From Bacteroidales bacterium (GTDB lineage: Bacteria; Bacteroidota; Bacteroidia; Bacteroidales; UBA932): 64,000 bases of DNA. The notes under the pieces are model-generated. The model was not told the DNA's origin. It saw nothing but the letters and a program-made list of their open reading frames with translations, and did not search any database. The stretch lies in the NCBI GenBank assembly GCA_017443025.1, contig JAFSPG010000016.1, forward strand, positions 1-64,000. The letters are read 5' to 3'. The position numbers and the translations under genes are program-made. Positions 9,032 to 17,497 of the stretch are shown in pieces; within the stretch, counting starts at the first letter, position 1, and every line of letters starts with the position of its first letter.

Positions 9032-10135
9032 ATGAAGTTCATCAACAAATACCTGCGCAATCTCAAGCCTTACAAACTGGCTTCGCATAAAATCTGGGCC
9101 GTTACTCCCCAGGAGCGCACCGGCATTCTCAAGCTCGACTGGAACGAAGCTACGATTCCTCCGTCCCCGAAGGTGGCCGAGCGTATCAAGGCCCTTATGG
9201 ACGGTCCTTCGTTCTTCAACCTTTATCCTACGACAAAGAATGACGTGCTGCTTGAAGCCATTTCCAAATATGCCGGCGTCCCTGTTGCAAATATCCAGTA
9301 TTTCAGCAGCTCCGATTCGCTCCACGAGTATATCTGCAAGGTATTTGTCAGCGTAGGCGATCCGGTGCTGATGCTCGGCCCTTCGTACGATAATTTCCGC
9401 CTGACCTGCCAGGCAAACGGAGCCGAAGTCACCTTCTTCCGCTATGACCGCGACTTTACCTTCGATGCCGAGGCCTTCGAGAAAACCATTACCGAGAAGG
9501 AGCCTTCGCTGGTTTATATCTGCAACCCTAACAACCCTACGGGCAATTTCCATAAGGCTTCATATATCAAGCATCTGCTTGAAGCCTTCCCTGAAACCCT
9601 CTTCCTGATTGACGAGGCATACTGCGAATTCGCTGAGGCTTCTGCCAAGGATTTGACTCTCACTCACGGCAATATCCTCGTTACCAGAACCCTCTCCAAG
9701 GCCTTTGCGCTTGCAAACTTCCGCGTAGGCTATCTCATTTCATCCGAAGAGAACATCAAGAGCTTAGGCAAGATTCGCAATCCCAAGAATATGAGCACCA
9801 TCTCCCAGGAGGCCGCAATTGCCGTCCTTGAAGATGTTCCGTACATGAAGGCTTATGTGGCCGAGGTTCACAAGGGTCAGGATTACTTCATCAAGGCCTC
9901 TGAAAAGTTCGCCAACCACTACAAGGTTTTCCCGAGCCGCGGCAATTTCAATCTTCTGAGGTCCTCGTCCAAGGCTGAGAAAAAGGCTCTTCTGGAGTAT
10001 CTCGCCGATAACAATATCTTCGTCCGCGACACCACCCAGGATCCTATCGTTGAGGATTGTTTCCGCGTTACCATGGGTACCCGCGAGCAGATGGAAAAGG
10101 TTATATCCGTAATCGAGCAATACTATAACAAATAG
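9032..10135 (+). CDS. PLP-dependent aminotransferase/decarboxylase, HisC/CobD-like
   Basis: 367 residues, fold-type I. Visible motifs: CNPNNPTGN (substrate and PLP loop), DEAYCEF (PLP aspartate), TRTLSK with the Schiff-base lysine at K223, and FRVGYL with the conserved arginine. The family holds histidinol-phosphate aminotransferases and CobD-type L-threonine-phosphate decarboxylases, which look alike. No other his or cob gene is near. It sits between licD copy 3 and a LicC-like nucleotidyltransferase in one operon. My inference is that it makes an amine phosphate (for example phosphoethanolamine from phosphoserine, or aminopropanol phosphate from phosphothreonine), or transaminates a precursor, for that enzyme. 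The reaction itself is not proven by sequence. Confidence 0.8.
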   Translation: MKFINKYLRNLKPYKLASHKIWAVTPQERTGILKLDWNEATIPPSPKVAERIKALMDGPSFFNLYPTTKNDVLLEAISKYAGVPVANIQYFSSSDSLHEYICKVFVSVGDPVLMLGPSYDNFRLTCQANGAEVTFFRYDRDFTFDAEAFEKTITEKEPSLVYICNPNNPTGNFHKASYIKHLLEAFPETLFLIDEAYCEFAEASAKDLTLTHGNILVTRTLSKAFALANFRVGYLISSEENIKSLGKIRNPKNMSTISQEAAIAVLEDVPYMKAYVAEVHKGQDYFIKASEKFANHYKVFPSRGNFNLLRSSSKAEKKALLEYLADNNIFVRDTTQDPIVEDCFRVTMGTREQMEKVISVIEQYYNK

Positions 10136-10139
10136 CGAT

Positions 10140-10856
10140 ATGGTAAAGACGGCAGTTATAATGGCCGCGGGAATGGGCACCCGCTTCGGGAAATATACAG
10201 AGTCCATACCCAAGGGTTTCATTCCTTTCAAGGGAAAGGCTATGGTAATCCGTTCGATTGAAACCCTGATTGACTGTGGCATAGAAAAAATCATCATCGG
10301 AACCGGATACAAGAAGGAAGCCTATGAGGCCCTTACCGAAAAGTATCCCCAGGTGGTGTGCTGCCACAGCCCCCGTTACGCCGAGACCAACTGCCTTTAT
10401 ACCCTCTGGAACTGCCGTGAGGCCGTAGGCGACGACGATATCCTGATGCTCGACTCCGACCTTGTGTTCGAGCGCCGTGCAATCAGCGAGCTGCTTGCCT
10501 TTGATAAGGAATCAGCCATACTTACCGCCCCCCTTACCAAATTCCAGGACGCATATTACGTTCAAGAAGACGCCGACGGGCGCTTTACCGCCTGGTCGAA
10601 AGACCGTAATGCAATCACTCCCTGCGGAGAACTCGTGGGCATTCATAAACTGAGCAACGCCTTCTTCCGCGAGGTCTGCGACTATTACACCCCGATTATC
10701 GAGCAGCAGCCCAAGCTCAGCTACGAGCCCGTTTTCACTGAAATCTCGCTGCACCGCCGTCCGATTTATATCTGCAAGGTAAATCCTCTCGACTGGTATG
10801 AAATCGACGACGAAGCCGATTTGAAGTTCGCCGAGGAAAACGTTTCGCTGGATTAA
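10140..10856 (+). CDS. LicC/PntC-like nucleotidyltransferase
   Basis: 238 residues. The N-terminal nucleotide-binding signature AAGMGTRFGK (residues 9-18) with a following PK (SIPKGFIPF) marks a sugar-phosphate or phosphocholine nucleotidyltransferase. The TNCLYTLWNCRE and MLDSDLVFE segments and the C-terminal YEIDDEADL resemble choline-phosphate and 2-aminoethylphosphonate cytidylyltransferases (LicC, PntC) more than RmlA. Expected reaction: CTP plus phospho-amine gives the CDP-amine used by LicD. No PEP mutase or phosphonopyruvate decarboxylase is in the window, so a phosphonate substrate is not supported here. Last gene of the operon, convergent with the fimbrial genes. Confidence 0.8.
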   Translation: MVKTAVIMAAGMGTRFGKYTESIPKGFIPFKGKAMVIRSIETLIDCGIEKIIIGTGYKKEAYEALTEKYPQVVCCHSPRYAETNCLYTLWNCREAVGDDDILMLDSDLVFERRAISELLAFDKESAILTAPLTKFQDAYYVQEDADGRFTAWSKDRNAITPCGELVGIHKLSNAFFREVCDYYTPIIEQQPKLSYEPVFTEISLHRRPIYICKVNPLDWYEIDDEADLKFAEENVSLD

Positions 10857-10867
10857 TTCCGGAGCAT

Positions 10868-11836
10868 TCAACTCAGAGGTACCAGGGCGCTTTTATCCAC
10901 CCTCCAGCTGAATTCATCGACTCCCGACCCTTCCGGCCGGACGGTGTATCTGTATATTGTATTGCGCCGAACGTCTGCAAGCCCATCGGCTTCTCCTATG
11001 CAGAAACGGTAAATCAGCCATTCGCCCGGCTTGCTGTGAAGGCTCCCTGAAACATAGTCCATCTCGAGTTCTACATAGGGGTAGACTCCGGCTGCCGAAG
11101 GGTCGGTAACTGATTCCGGAATCCTTCCGGAGAGATTCTCCAGCATGTAAAGGCTGACTTCTGAGCTCTGCCTTCCCGGGCCGTCACGGTTGAGATTGTC
11201 GGCGGCGGATTCCGTTTTATCGAATCCGTCGCGGAACACATCGTCCCTGCCTTCGGCCCGGCTCTCCAGGAATGGACTCATTGATTTTGGGCAGCCTCCG
11301 AGCCGAACACGACGCACAGCCATTGACACTCCGTCCGAGAGGCGGCTCCTGTCCATTTTGAGGATTATCCTTGCCATCATCCTCTCGGGCCTCAGTATCA
11401 GGGCGGAGCTGTCGGGGATGAATCTTTCCATATATGCAGACATAGGTATGCCTCTTTGATATTCATCCGGATAGGCAAGGTGAAATCTCAGCGCCTTCAG
11501 ATCATTTATACTACGTATTCCCATAATCGGGTAGCCGAAGTTTATGCAGGCGAAGATGTCATATGCCGCTCCCTTGAGCAGGGGGATGGTAATGCCCTGA
11601 GACAGGTTCCTGGAATCTGAATAACGGCTGTCTTCAAGCAGCCCGCCCACGCTGTTGAAAACAAACAGATTCACATCCGAAAGCAGATTATCTTCTGGAG
11701 GGTCGGAAGATTTTGTCCGTCCAAGGTCGAAAAAGATGGTGGTGGGGCACTGGAAAGCAGGCTGTGGCTGCAATCCGATGCAGGACGACGTAGCGCAGGC
11801 CAGGGATATCATAGGGAGCAATACTAATAGTTTCAT
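10868..11836 (-). CDS. FimB/Mfa2-type fimbrial anchor lipoprotein
   Basis: 322 residues. The signal peptide ends in a lipobox-like ATSSC (Cys about residue 19). VNLFVFNSVGGLL, LKGAAYDIFACINFG and the ERMMARIILKMD segment are typical of the Bacteroidales FimB/Mfa2 family, whose members are transthyretin-like outer-membrane lipoproteins that anchor or cap type V pili. It lies 9 nt after the stop of another fimbrial-type gene and is co-transcribed with it. Exported to the outer membrane surface. The family assignment comes from the pattern of the first 180 residues; the C-terminal half is diverged. Confidence 0.65.
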   Translation of the reverse strand: MKLLVLLPMISLACATSSCIGLQPQPAFQCPTTIFFDLGRTKSSDPPEDNLLSDVNLFVFNSVGGLLEDSRYSDSRNLSQGITIPLLKGAAYDIFACINFGYPIMGIRSINDLKALRFHLAYPDEYQRGIPMSAYMERFIPDSSALILRPERMMARIILKMDRSRLSDGVSMAVRRVRLGGCPKSMSPFLESRAEGRDDVFRDGFDKTESAADNLNRDGPGRQSSEVSLYMLENLSGRIPESVTDPSAAGVYPYVELEMDYVSGSLHSKPGEWLIYRFCIGEADGLADVRRNTIYRYTVRPEGSGVDEFSWRVDKSALVPLS

Positions 11837-11845
11837 AATAGGGTG

Positions 11846-12910
11846 TTAGTTGAATGTGACAGTTTCCTCCGCCTTGTCCTTCCAGTCATTTACAGATATT
11901 TCCACGCTTGCCGCTCCGGCAGCAAGACTGCCGTCAGGGTCGTCGGTGCCGAGCTGTGTTATTGTTACGGAGACTTCATAGTCGCTTCCGCGGGCGATAC
12001 CGCCTGAAGAAGCGGACAAAGCGACAGGATAATAATAGGTGTGCCCGCCGATTGTACCCTCTATTACAAGTTTGGTGACGTGTTTCCTGCTGTTACCTAC
12101 TGCAATAGGGTTCGGATAGCAGTAGAAGGATTTTCCGACGGTGACTTTTTCGGCGCCAATTTGCCCCGGGATATCGCAGCGCAGCATACTCCATAATCTG
12201 CTTCCGGAGGTATCTCCATCAGCCCATCCGCCTATGTTTACATATTCTGTCCCCGAAATCAGGCTGTCGGGTGGCGCCAGAGAGGCTGCCGTGCAGACAT
12301 TGGTAAGATAGGCTTTCACCTCCGACATGGTCAGCCCCGCATATGTACGTCCGTGAAAATCGCATTGAATGGACTTCAACCTTATCCTCGACAGTATAGG
12401 GCTTATTACGACTCCGGCTCTTTCGATGTCGCCGGCTTCAAATGCGGAAGTACCACACAGAAGAGGCTGCTCCGGATTTTCATCTTCAAGCCGCGCCGTG
12501 GCAGTCCCTGCCGCCGTAAAAGAAGGGAAGACGCCCCAGTCATAGAGCCTTTTGCCGGCGTTTGCCATAAGCAGTATCCTCTTCTTCCCTTTTTTGGAAG
12601 CGAGCGACACTATGCTGCCTCCGGCTTCATTTATATGAGTATAGGAGTCGAGGCGGCCTGAGGCGTCGTCGTCGAAAACGAAGAGGTCAAGGGCTCCGCC
12701 GAGCAATACGGACGAAGTATATCGTAAGTCCAAGGGAGTATCGCATTCCACCGGGGAAGGCAACTCTCCAGACTTTGAGCATTCTAAAAAAAAGGCCGGG
12801 AGTATAGCAAGTGATGAAATAAGGGGAAATTTTCTTGAAAGAACTTCAATTGCGAGACGCAAAAAAGAGAACCGGCCTTTTTTTGTATATGTATTTGAAC
12901 TTGTTTTCAT
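11846..12910 (-). CDS. Fimbrial-subunit-like surface lipoprotein (FimA/Mfa-type)
   Basis: 354 residues from ATG 12910 (MKTSSNTYTKKG). The open frame continues upstream, but the added sequence is basic, unlike a secretion signal, and crosses a weak -7 box (minus-strand TTTCTTTG, 12928-12935). The signal region has a lipobox-like FFLEC. GALDLFVFDDDASGRLDS and KKRILLMANAG match the two-domain fimbrillin fold (strand plus VANAG-like turn), and the C-terminal SVEISVNDWKDKA resembles the donor-strand end of fimbrillins. Together with the downstream anchor gene this forms a minimal type V pilus-like pair, without the usual additional tip genes. Confidence 0.6.
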   Translation of the reverse strand: MKTSSNTYTKKGRFSFLRLAIEVLSRKFPLISSLAILPAFFLECSKSGELPSPVECDTPLDLRYTSSVLLGGALDLFVFDDDASGRLDSYTHINEAGGSIVSLASKKGKKRILLMANAGKRLYDWGVFPSFTAAGTATARLEDENPEQPLLCGTSAFEAGDIERAGVVISPILSRIRLKSIQCDFHGRTYAGLTMSEVKAYLTNVCTAASLAPPDSLISGTEYVNIGGWADGDTSGSRLWSMLRCDIPGQIGAEKVTVGKSFYCYPNPIAVGNSRKHVTKLVIEGTIGGHTYYYPVALSASSGGIARGSDYEVSVTITQLGTDDPDGSLAAGAASVEISVNDWKDKAEETVTFN

Positions 12911-13005
12911 AGTCCATCTGTTTTTCGCAAAGAAAGCCGGAAAAAGTTTGCTCGAAACGGCCGAAATTAAATTTTTACGATTTTTATGTTTATATTTTTT
13001 GCACG

Positions 13006-13040
13006 TAAAAAGCCCCGGCAACCAGGATGGAAGCCGGGAC
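13006..13040 (-). terminator. Intrinsic terminator of the nqr operon
   Basis: Minus strand: GTCCCGGC (13040-13033) pairs with GCCGGGGC (13019-13012) with one wobble pair, followed by five T. It lies 25 nt after the nqrF stop. Confidence 0.85.
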
Positions 13041-13064
13041 TTTAAAATGTATTTTCGGGAAGGA

Positions 13065-14336
13065 TTATCCTCCGAAATTATCGTACAGAATGCTCTCAGG
13101 AGCAACTCCGAGGCTGTCAAGCAGGTTGTTGACAGCACCAACCATCATAGGCGGACCGCACATGAAGTACTTTATATCTTCGGGGGCTTCGTGGTTCTTG
13201 AGATAAACTTCGTTCATCACATTGTGTACGAATCCCGGAGTGTACTTGACACCTGCCGCATCGGCTGCAGGATCAGGACGGTCGAGGGCCAGATAGAACT
13301 TGAAGTTCGGGAATTCCTTTTCAATCTCGGCGAAATCCTCGAGATAGAAGGCTTCTACCAGAGCGCGGGCGCCATAGAAGAAACTGACTTTCTTCTTTGT
13401 CTTGAGCGTCTTGAAAAGGTGCATGATGTGGCTGCGGAGAGGTGCCATACCGGCGCCGCCGCCGACGAAGATGTATTCCTGGGTGTCGGGGTCGTCAGGG
13501 AGAAGGAATTCTCCGTAAGGGCCGGAAATGGTGACTTTGTCGCCGGGTTTGCGGGAGAATACATAAGTCGAAGCGACTCCCGGAGGAACGCCGGGCAGGA
13601 ACTTGAAGACGCCTTTAGGCTGGCTCCTGTCGAAAGGAGGAGTTGCGATACGGACGTTGAGCTTGACGACGTTCTTCTCGGCGGGATACGAGGCCATGGA
13701 GTAGGCCCTGATGGTAGGAACGGTATTCTTGAACTTCAGAGAAGTGATACCGTACTTCTCCCAGTCGCCCTTGTAGATATCGTCGACATCCATATCAGAG
13801 AAATCAGCCTCATATTCGGGGATGTCAATCTGGATGTATTCTCCTGACTTGAACTCGATGTTCTCGCCTTCAGGCAGCCTTACGGTAAACTCCTTGATGA
13901 AGGTGGCTACGTTCTTGTTGCTGATGACTTCGCATTCGAGTTTCTTTACGCTGAGGGCGGATTCGGGAACGGCAATCTTCAGATTGTCCTTTACCTTCAC
14001 CTGGCAGCCGAGGCGCCAGGCGTCCTTTATCTGCTTGCGTGAGAAGAAGCCGGTTTCGGTAGGGAGAATCTCGCCGCCGCCTTCCAGGACGCGGAGCTTG
14101 CACTGTCCGCAGTTGGCCTTTCCGCCGCAGGCGGAGGGCAGGAAGATTCCGTGGTCGGCGAGGGTGTGCATGAGGTCGCCGCCCTGCTGGACGTCGAGCA
14201 CTTTCTTGCCGTCGTTGATGTCAATCTTGACAGTTCCCGACGGGGTAAGCTTTGCCTTGATGACCAGAAGGAAGGCTACAAGGACGAGCGTTACAACAAC
14301 GATGGTGATGACTGCACCTATAATAATACTTGTCAT
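13065..14336 (-). CDS. nqrF: Na+-translocating NADH:quinone reductase subunit F
   Basis: 423 residues. Entry point for NADH electrons: one N-terminal membrane helix (residues 4-26), a 2Fe-2S ferredoxin domain with C70, C76, C79 and C111 (ACGGKANCGQC and RLGC), then FAD-binding RAYSMASYP and NAD-binding GGGAGMAPLRSH, and a C-terminal CGPP motif. All catalytic landmarks are present. Last gene of nqrABCDEF, followed by a terminator. Acts in the inner membrane and pumps Na+ with the other five subunits. Confidence 0.97.
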   Translation of the reverse strand: MTSIIIGAVITIVVVTLVLVAFLLVIKAKLTPSGTVKIDINDGKKVLDVQQGGDLMHTLADHGIFLPSACGGKANCGQCKLRVLEGGGEILPTETGFFSRKQIKDAWRLGCQVKVKDNLKIAVPESALSVKKLECEVISNKNVATFIKEFTVRLPEGENIEFKSGEYIQIDIPEYEADFSDMDVDDIYKGDWEKYGITSLKFKNTVPTIRAYSMASYPAEKNVVKLNVRIATPPFDRSQPKGVFKFLPGVPPGVASTYVFSRKPGDKVTISGPYGEFLLPDDPDTQEYIFVGGGAGMAPLRSHIMHLFKTLKTKKKVSFFYGARALVEAFYLEDFAEIEKEFPNFKFYLALDRPDPAADAAGVKYTPGFVHNVMNEVYLKNHEAPEDIKYFMCGPPMMVGAVNNLLDSLGVAPESILYDNFGG

Positions 14337-14351
14337 AATCGAACCTCCCTG

Positions 14352-14939
14352 TTAAAGTGAAATACCCATGAATGTCATGAAGGCCATAGCCATCAGACCA
14401 ACCGTAATGAAGGTGATGCCGGTTCCCTTGAGGGCGGCAGGAACCTTTGAATATTGAAGTCTCTCGCGGATTGCTGCAAGGCAGACGATGGCAAGGAACC
14501 AGCCTAGACCGCTACCGGCTGCATATACGGCAGCTTCGCCGAGGCCGGCGAATTCCTTCTGCTGCATGAAGAGGCTGCCGCCGAGGATGGCGCAGTTTAC
14601 AGCAATCAGAGGGAGGTAAATACCCAGCTGCCCGTACAGGGCGGGAGCGAACTTCTCAACTACCATTTCCACTATCTGGGTGAAGGCCGCGATGACGGCG
14701 ATGAAGATGATCAGGCTAAGGAAGCCGAGGTCAACTCCCCAGGGATTGTTGGTGAGGAAACCGTTGATGAGATAGTTGATGGGCAGGGTGCATAGGAGCA
14801 CGAAGATAACCGCAACACCAAGTCCGGTGGCTGTCTTTACGTTTTTGGATACCGCCAGGTATGAGCACATACCGAGGAAGTATGCAAAAATCATATTGTC
14901 AACGAAAATTGACTTTACGAACAGATTAATGTATTCCAT
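14352..14939 (-). CDS. nqrE: Na+-NQR subunit E
   Basis: 195 residues, six predicted membrane helices. It starts [40 protein letters not shown] carries the conserved cysteine of the NqrD/NqrE pair that forms an intramembrane iron site. It lies 19 nt after nqrD and 15 nt before nqrF. Order and length are those of canonical operons. Confidence 0.96.
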   Translation of the reverse strand: MEYINLFVKSIFVDNMIFAYFLGMCSYLAVSKNVKTATGLGVAVIFVLLCTLPINYLINGFLTNNPWGVDLGFLSLIIFIAVIAAFTQIVEMVVEKFAPALYGQLGIYLPLIAVNCAILGGSLFMQQKEFAGLGEAAVYAAGSGLGWFLAIVCLAAIRERLQYSKVPAALKGTGITFITVGLMAMAFMTFMGISL

Positions 14940-14958
14940 AACTTACTGGTGTTAGAGG

Positions 14959-15579
14959 TTATTTTTCCTGGAGGTCTTTCTGGAGACTTCTCTGAACCCA
15001 GATGATGCATCCGATTAGGATGAGGGCCATAGGAGGGAGAATCACCAGACCGTTGTTCATATAACCGGCCTCGTAGAAAGACTCGGGAATGATACGTGCG
15101 CCAAGAAGGGTTCCGCTGCCGAGAAGCTCGCGGAAGAAGGCCACGATAACAAGGATAAGCCCGTAGCCGGCGCCGTTGGCGAGGCCGTCGAGCAGAGAAG
15201 CGAAAGGCTTGTTGCCGAGGGCGAAAGCCTCGATACGTCCCATCACTATACAGTTCGTGATGATGAGGCCGATGTAAACGCTGAGCTGTTTTTCGACCGG
15301 ATATGCGAAGGCTTTGAGGATTTCATCCACGAGGATTACCAGCATGGCCACCACTACCAGCTGTACGATGATTCGCACGCGCATAGGGATGGTGTTGCGA
15401 AGGAGAGAAAGGATGAAGTTGGCAAGGCCTGTGACGATAATAACCGACAGCGACATTACCAGGGCTCCTTTCAGCTCGACCGTAACGGCCAGTGAGGAGC
15501 AGATACCAAGGACAAGGACGGTAATGGGGTTGCCCTTGAAGATGGGATTCAACAATGTTTCTTTAATCTTTGCATCCAT
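14959..15579 (-). CDS. nqrD: Na+-NQR subunit D
   Basis: 206 residues, six hydrophobic segments. NPIFKGNPITVLVLGICSSLAVT holds the conserved cysteine, and ITNCIVMGRIEAFA is the second conserved half-motif with another cysteine. Inner-membrane partner of NqrE. It begins 3 nt after the nqrC stop, so the two are tightly coupled. Confidence 0.96.
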   Translation of the reverse strand: MDAKIKETLLNPIFKGNPITVLVLGICSSLAVTVELKGALVMSLSVIIVTGLANFILSLLRNTIPMRVRIIVQLVVVAMLVILVDEILKAFAYPVEKQLSVYIGLIITNCIVMGRIEAFALGNKPFASLLDGLANGAGYGLILVIVAFFRELLGSGTLLGARIIPESFYEAGYMNNGLVILPPMALILIGCIIWVQRSLQKDLQEK

Positions 15580-15582
15580 AGT

Positions 15583-16344
15583 CTATTCCTCCGTAGTTTC
15601 GGCTTCAGGCTCGGAGACAGGCTCCTCGGCCTTCGGGGCATTGTTGATAAAGTAAGGTGCATAAGCCTTCAACCAGGCTGCGATGGCGGCGCTAAGGCCC
15701 TTGGAAGTCATCGTCGCGCCGGTGATGGCGTCGACTTCATTGTCCTTGGCGGCGCCCTTTACGATGGCGAAAGCAGGCTCCTGAGTGAAATCTGCGGCCT
15801 TGCCCTGGAAGAGGGCGCGGAACGCAGGGTCGTCCTTAATCTTGGCACCGAGACCGGGAGTCTCGCTGGCGTGATCGAAGTATGCTCCTGCGATGGTCTT
15901 GAGGTCGTCGTTGAAGGCTATGTAGCCCCAGACCGGGCCCCAGAGGCCGGCTCCGTAGATAGGAACTACCGTCTTGCCGTTCTTGAATTTGTAAACGGGC
16001 AGAAGGGCTTCGTCCTTAAGCTTGGCGTTCTGAGCCTTGAGATTATCGATGAGCTCGATGTTCGCGCGGGCTATAGAGAGCTCGCTGACCTTTTGGCCTT
16101 CAATGTTCACCACGAATGCCTCTTCGACGGTCTCGGCATACTTGTCGAGAATCTGCTCGTTAGTTGTGGGAACGTCCTTGGCCTGGATTCCTGCCGCGTC
16201 AAGCATCTGGCTGATGGTCTCGGCCTTGATGTTGGCGTCCTGCATGGGTTTGAGGGCGCTGGAGGCGAAGGCGAGAATCGCTGCGACCAGAACGACTATA
16301 ATGGTCGAATATACGACAGTATAAATGTTTCCGTTAGTATTCAT
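15583..16344 (-). CDS. nqrC: Na+-NQR subunit C
   Basis: 253 residues: one N-terminal membrane helix and a periplasmic FMN domain. The FMN is bound to a threonine in an S/T-G-A-T motif, seen here as AITGATMTSKG with T211. The C-terminal tail after about residue 230 is acidic and low in complexity (repeats of E and P), a lineage extension without a known role. It depends on the flavin transferase ApbE, which is not encoded in this window. Confidence 0.95.
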   Translation of the reverse strand: MNTNGNIYTVVYSTIIVVLVAAILAFASSALKPMQDANIKAETISQMLDAAGIQAKDVPTTNEQILDKYAETVEEAFVVNIEGQKVSELSIARANIELIDNLKAQNAKLKDEALLPVYKFKNGKTVVPIYGAGLWGPVWGYIAFNDDLKTIAGAYFDHASETPGLGAKIKDDPAFRALFQGKAADFTQEPAFAIVKGAAKDNEVDAITGATMTSKGLSAAIAAWLKAYAPYFINNAPKAEEPVSEPEAETTEE

Positions 16345-16356
16345 AGTCTTTTCCGG

Positions 16357-17493
16357 TTAAGCGATTTGTCCTTTTTTAGCCCTTGCAGAGGCTGCGCGTG
16401 AAGTCACTACGTAGTCGATCAGAGGTGCAAAGGTGTTCATCAGAAGAATGGCAAGCATCATTCCCTCGGCGTATCCGGGGTTGAAGAGGCGTACCACAAC
16501 GCAGAGGGCTCCAATGAAGAAGCCGTAGATCCATTTGCCGCATTCTGTCTGGGCGCTGGTTACGGGGTCGGTTGCCATGAATACGGTACCGAAGGCGAAG
16601 CCGCCGAGCAGAAGCTGATAGTAAGCGGGCACGTTGGTAACTCCGAAGACGTTGCCGAGCCAGCCTACGAGAAGGGCTCCGATTACGGAGGAGAGCATAA
16701 TCTTCCAGCTGGCGATGCCTGTCCAGAGAAGGAGGATGGCACCGAGGGCGATGGCGATGATTGAGGTCTCACCGACTGAACCGGGGATAGTACCGATTAC
16801 CAGGTCGCTTACCGAAGGCATATTCTCGAGACCTGTTGCAACGTCACCGCTGTGGTCGAGCATATGGGTAAGGGGAGTGGCTCCGGAAACTCCGTCAGGA
16901 AGGCCGTTGATCCATACCTGGTCGCCGGACATCTTGCTCGGATAAGAGAAGAAGAGGAAGGCGCGGGTAAGGAGGGCCGGGTTGAGGAAATTCATTCCGG
17001 TACCGCCGAAGACTTCCTTGCCGAAGATGACAGCGAAGGCAACAGCCACTGCAACCATCCAGAGGGGAGTATCAACGGGAACGATAAGCGGAATGAGAAA
17101 ACCTGTAACAAGATATCCCTCGTTCACTTCCTCGCCCTTGATCTGGGCGCTGGCGAACTCGATGCCGAGTCCTACGACATATGAAACTACGAACAGAGGG
17201 AGAACTTTAAGTAAGCCGAACCAGAACTTGTCGAACAGTCCTGGGAGATCGCCGTTGAAGAGGTCGTGCTGGTAACCTACGTTCCACATACCGAAGATTG
17301 CGGCGGGGACGAGGGCTATGACGACCATTATCATCACGCGTTTGATATCGATGGCATCACGCACGTGGGCGCCGCGGCTTGTAACCGTTGCGGGAACGCG
17401 GAGGAAGGTGTCGAAAGCGTCGATGGTTGAATGAAGGAACCATAGCTTTCCGCCTTTTTCGAAAAGGCCGGGTTTGTTTGTATTCTCTTCCAT
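16357..17493 (-). CDS. nqrB: Na+-NQR subunit B
   Basis: 378 residues, many membrane helices. SGATPLTHM contains the FMN-carrying threonine (T206). The N-terminal region (KPGLFEKGGKLWFLHSTIDAFDTF) is the usual cytosolic start. It holds the second covalent FMN and riboflavin and forms much of the Na+ channel. It lies 12 nt before nqrC and 4 nt after nqrA. Confidence 0.96.
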   Translation of the reverse strand: MEENTNKPGLFEKGGKLWFLHSTIDAFDTFLRVPATVTSRGAHVRDAIDIKRVMIMVVIALVPAAIFGMWNVGYQHDLFNGDLPGLFDKFWFGLLKVLPLFVVSYVVGLGIEFASAQIKGEEVNEGYLVTGFLIPLIVPVDTPLWMVAVAVAFAVIFGKEVFGGTGMNFLNPALLTRAFLFFSYPSKMSGDQVWINGLPDGVSGATPLTHMLDHSGDVATGLENMPSVSDLVIGTIPGSVGETSIIAIALGAILLLWTGIASWKIMLSSVIGALLVGWLGNVFGVTNVPAYYQLLLGGFAFGTVFMATDPVTSAQTECGKWIYGFFIGALCVVVRLFNPGYAEGMMLAILLMNTFAPLIDYVVTSRAASARAKKGQIA

Positions 17494-17497
17494 ATCT

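Noticed and set aside
9032-10856. Phosphonate (2-aminoethylphosphonate) pathway
   Set aside because: PEP mutase and phosphonopyruvate decarboxylase are absent, and the PLP enzyme is HisC/CobD-like, not a class V aminoethylphosphonate transaminase.
12911-13141. N-terminal extension of the fimbrial subunit gene upstream of 12910
   Set aside because: The extension is basic, precedes a clear signal sequence, and crosses the nqr terminator.
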